Origin: Halobacillus sp. A5
Lineage (GTDB): Bacteria; Bacillota; Bacilli; Bacillales; Halobacillaceae
DNA length: 64,000 nucleotides
Direction of reading: 5' to 3'
Assembly: GCF_024189315.1 (NCBI RefSeq)
Contig: NZ_JAIZEO010000001.1
Coordinates: forward strand, 992,001-1,056,000
Positions 63,986-64,000 of the stretch are shown in pieces. The notes beneath the pieces are model-generated. The model worked only from the letters and a program-made list of their open reading frames with translations, did no database searches and was not told the origin of the DNA. A program made the translations under genes and the position numbers. The first letter of the stretch is position 1; each line of letters opens with the position of its first letter.

Positions 63986-64000
63986 ATGAATTTTGAATTT
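63986..64000 (+). CDS. Start of a gene cut by the window end, possibly an acyl-CoA dehydrogenase
   Basis: After AAGGAGG, an ATG opens MNFEF before the window ends. Acyl-CoA dehydrogenases often begin in this way, and glutaryl-CoA dehydrogenase would be the expected partner of a glutarate CoA-transferase. Five residues cannot prove this. Confidence 0.4.

Noticed and set aside
1-64000. CRISPR arrays, tRNA and rRNA genes, prophage
   Set aside because: No regularly spaced repeats, no cloverleaf or CCA-type tRNA sequence, no rRNA-like stretch and no phage structural genes were seen on reading the window.

Overview
The window looks like the chromosome of a spore-forming, low-to-moderate GC Bacillaceae bacterium, probably of the marine or halotolerant Halobacillus/Pontibacillus/Virgibacillus kind. 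Supporting signs are an H-type small acid-soluble spore protein, a YjcZ-type sporulation peptide, a Fin-like anti-sigma-F protein, DUF1540, strong AGGAGG ribosome-binding sites, frequent TTG/GTG starts, a T-box, two SAM-I riboswitches and a perfect CcpA cre site. No rRNA, tRNA, prophage or CRISPR array was seen. The only mobile DNA is a deleted IS1182-type remnant and two palindromic repeats.

Layout. 1-16 kb: housekeeping and transport genes (carboxylesterase, SDR, ZupT, an HtrA-like protease beside a zinc-ribbon membrane protein, a DAACS symporter, a 3D-domain protein, a YeeE/YedE transporter, YjbQ, DapF), a Fur-type siderophore uptake pair and a fatty acid desaturase. 16.2-26.8 kb: one long minus-strand branched-chain amino acid operon, ilvE-[T-box]-ilvB-ilvN-ilvC-leuA-leuB-leuC-leuD-ilvA, without ilvD. 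27.3-33 kb: an SMP-30 protein, then two SAM-riboswitch units that converge on the IS remnant: metI-metC, and an NhaC-family gene that is probably a methionine transporter. 33-51 kb: mixed single genes (YczE family, tubby-like, HAD, ABC-F, DUF2515, nucleoside hydrolase, YkuD, two methyltransferases, UPF0182, an unknown membrane protein, SspH, RlmN, a D,D-carboxypeptidase, CtaM/YozB).

51.2-56.8 kb is a formate/molybdopterin module: FdhF/YdeP oxidoreductase, DUF2294 and an OFA-family transporter on the minus strand, divergent from fdhD. Its leader and an intercistronic gap hold three ungapped copies of a 26-nt hairpin motif. Two of the copies run directly into strong intrinsic terminators, which suggests an antitermination system.

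56.9-64 kb holds a candidate lysine catabolic cluster: L-lysine 6-dehydrogenase, aldehyde dehydrogenase, a ThDP-dependent acetolactate-synthase-like enzyme, an aminotransferase and, divergently, a CaiB/BaiF CoA-transferase followed by a gene starting MNFEF. Together they could take lysine through 2-aminoadipate and 2-oxoadipate to glutarate and glutaryl-CoA, with ThDP-dependent decarboxylation as the unusual step. The lysine cluster and the formate-module attenuator motif are the two observations most worth following.
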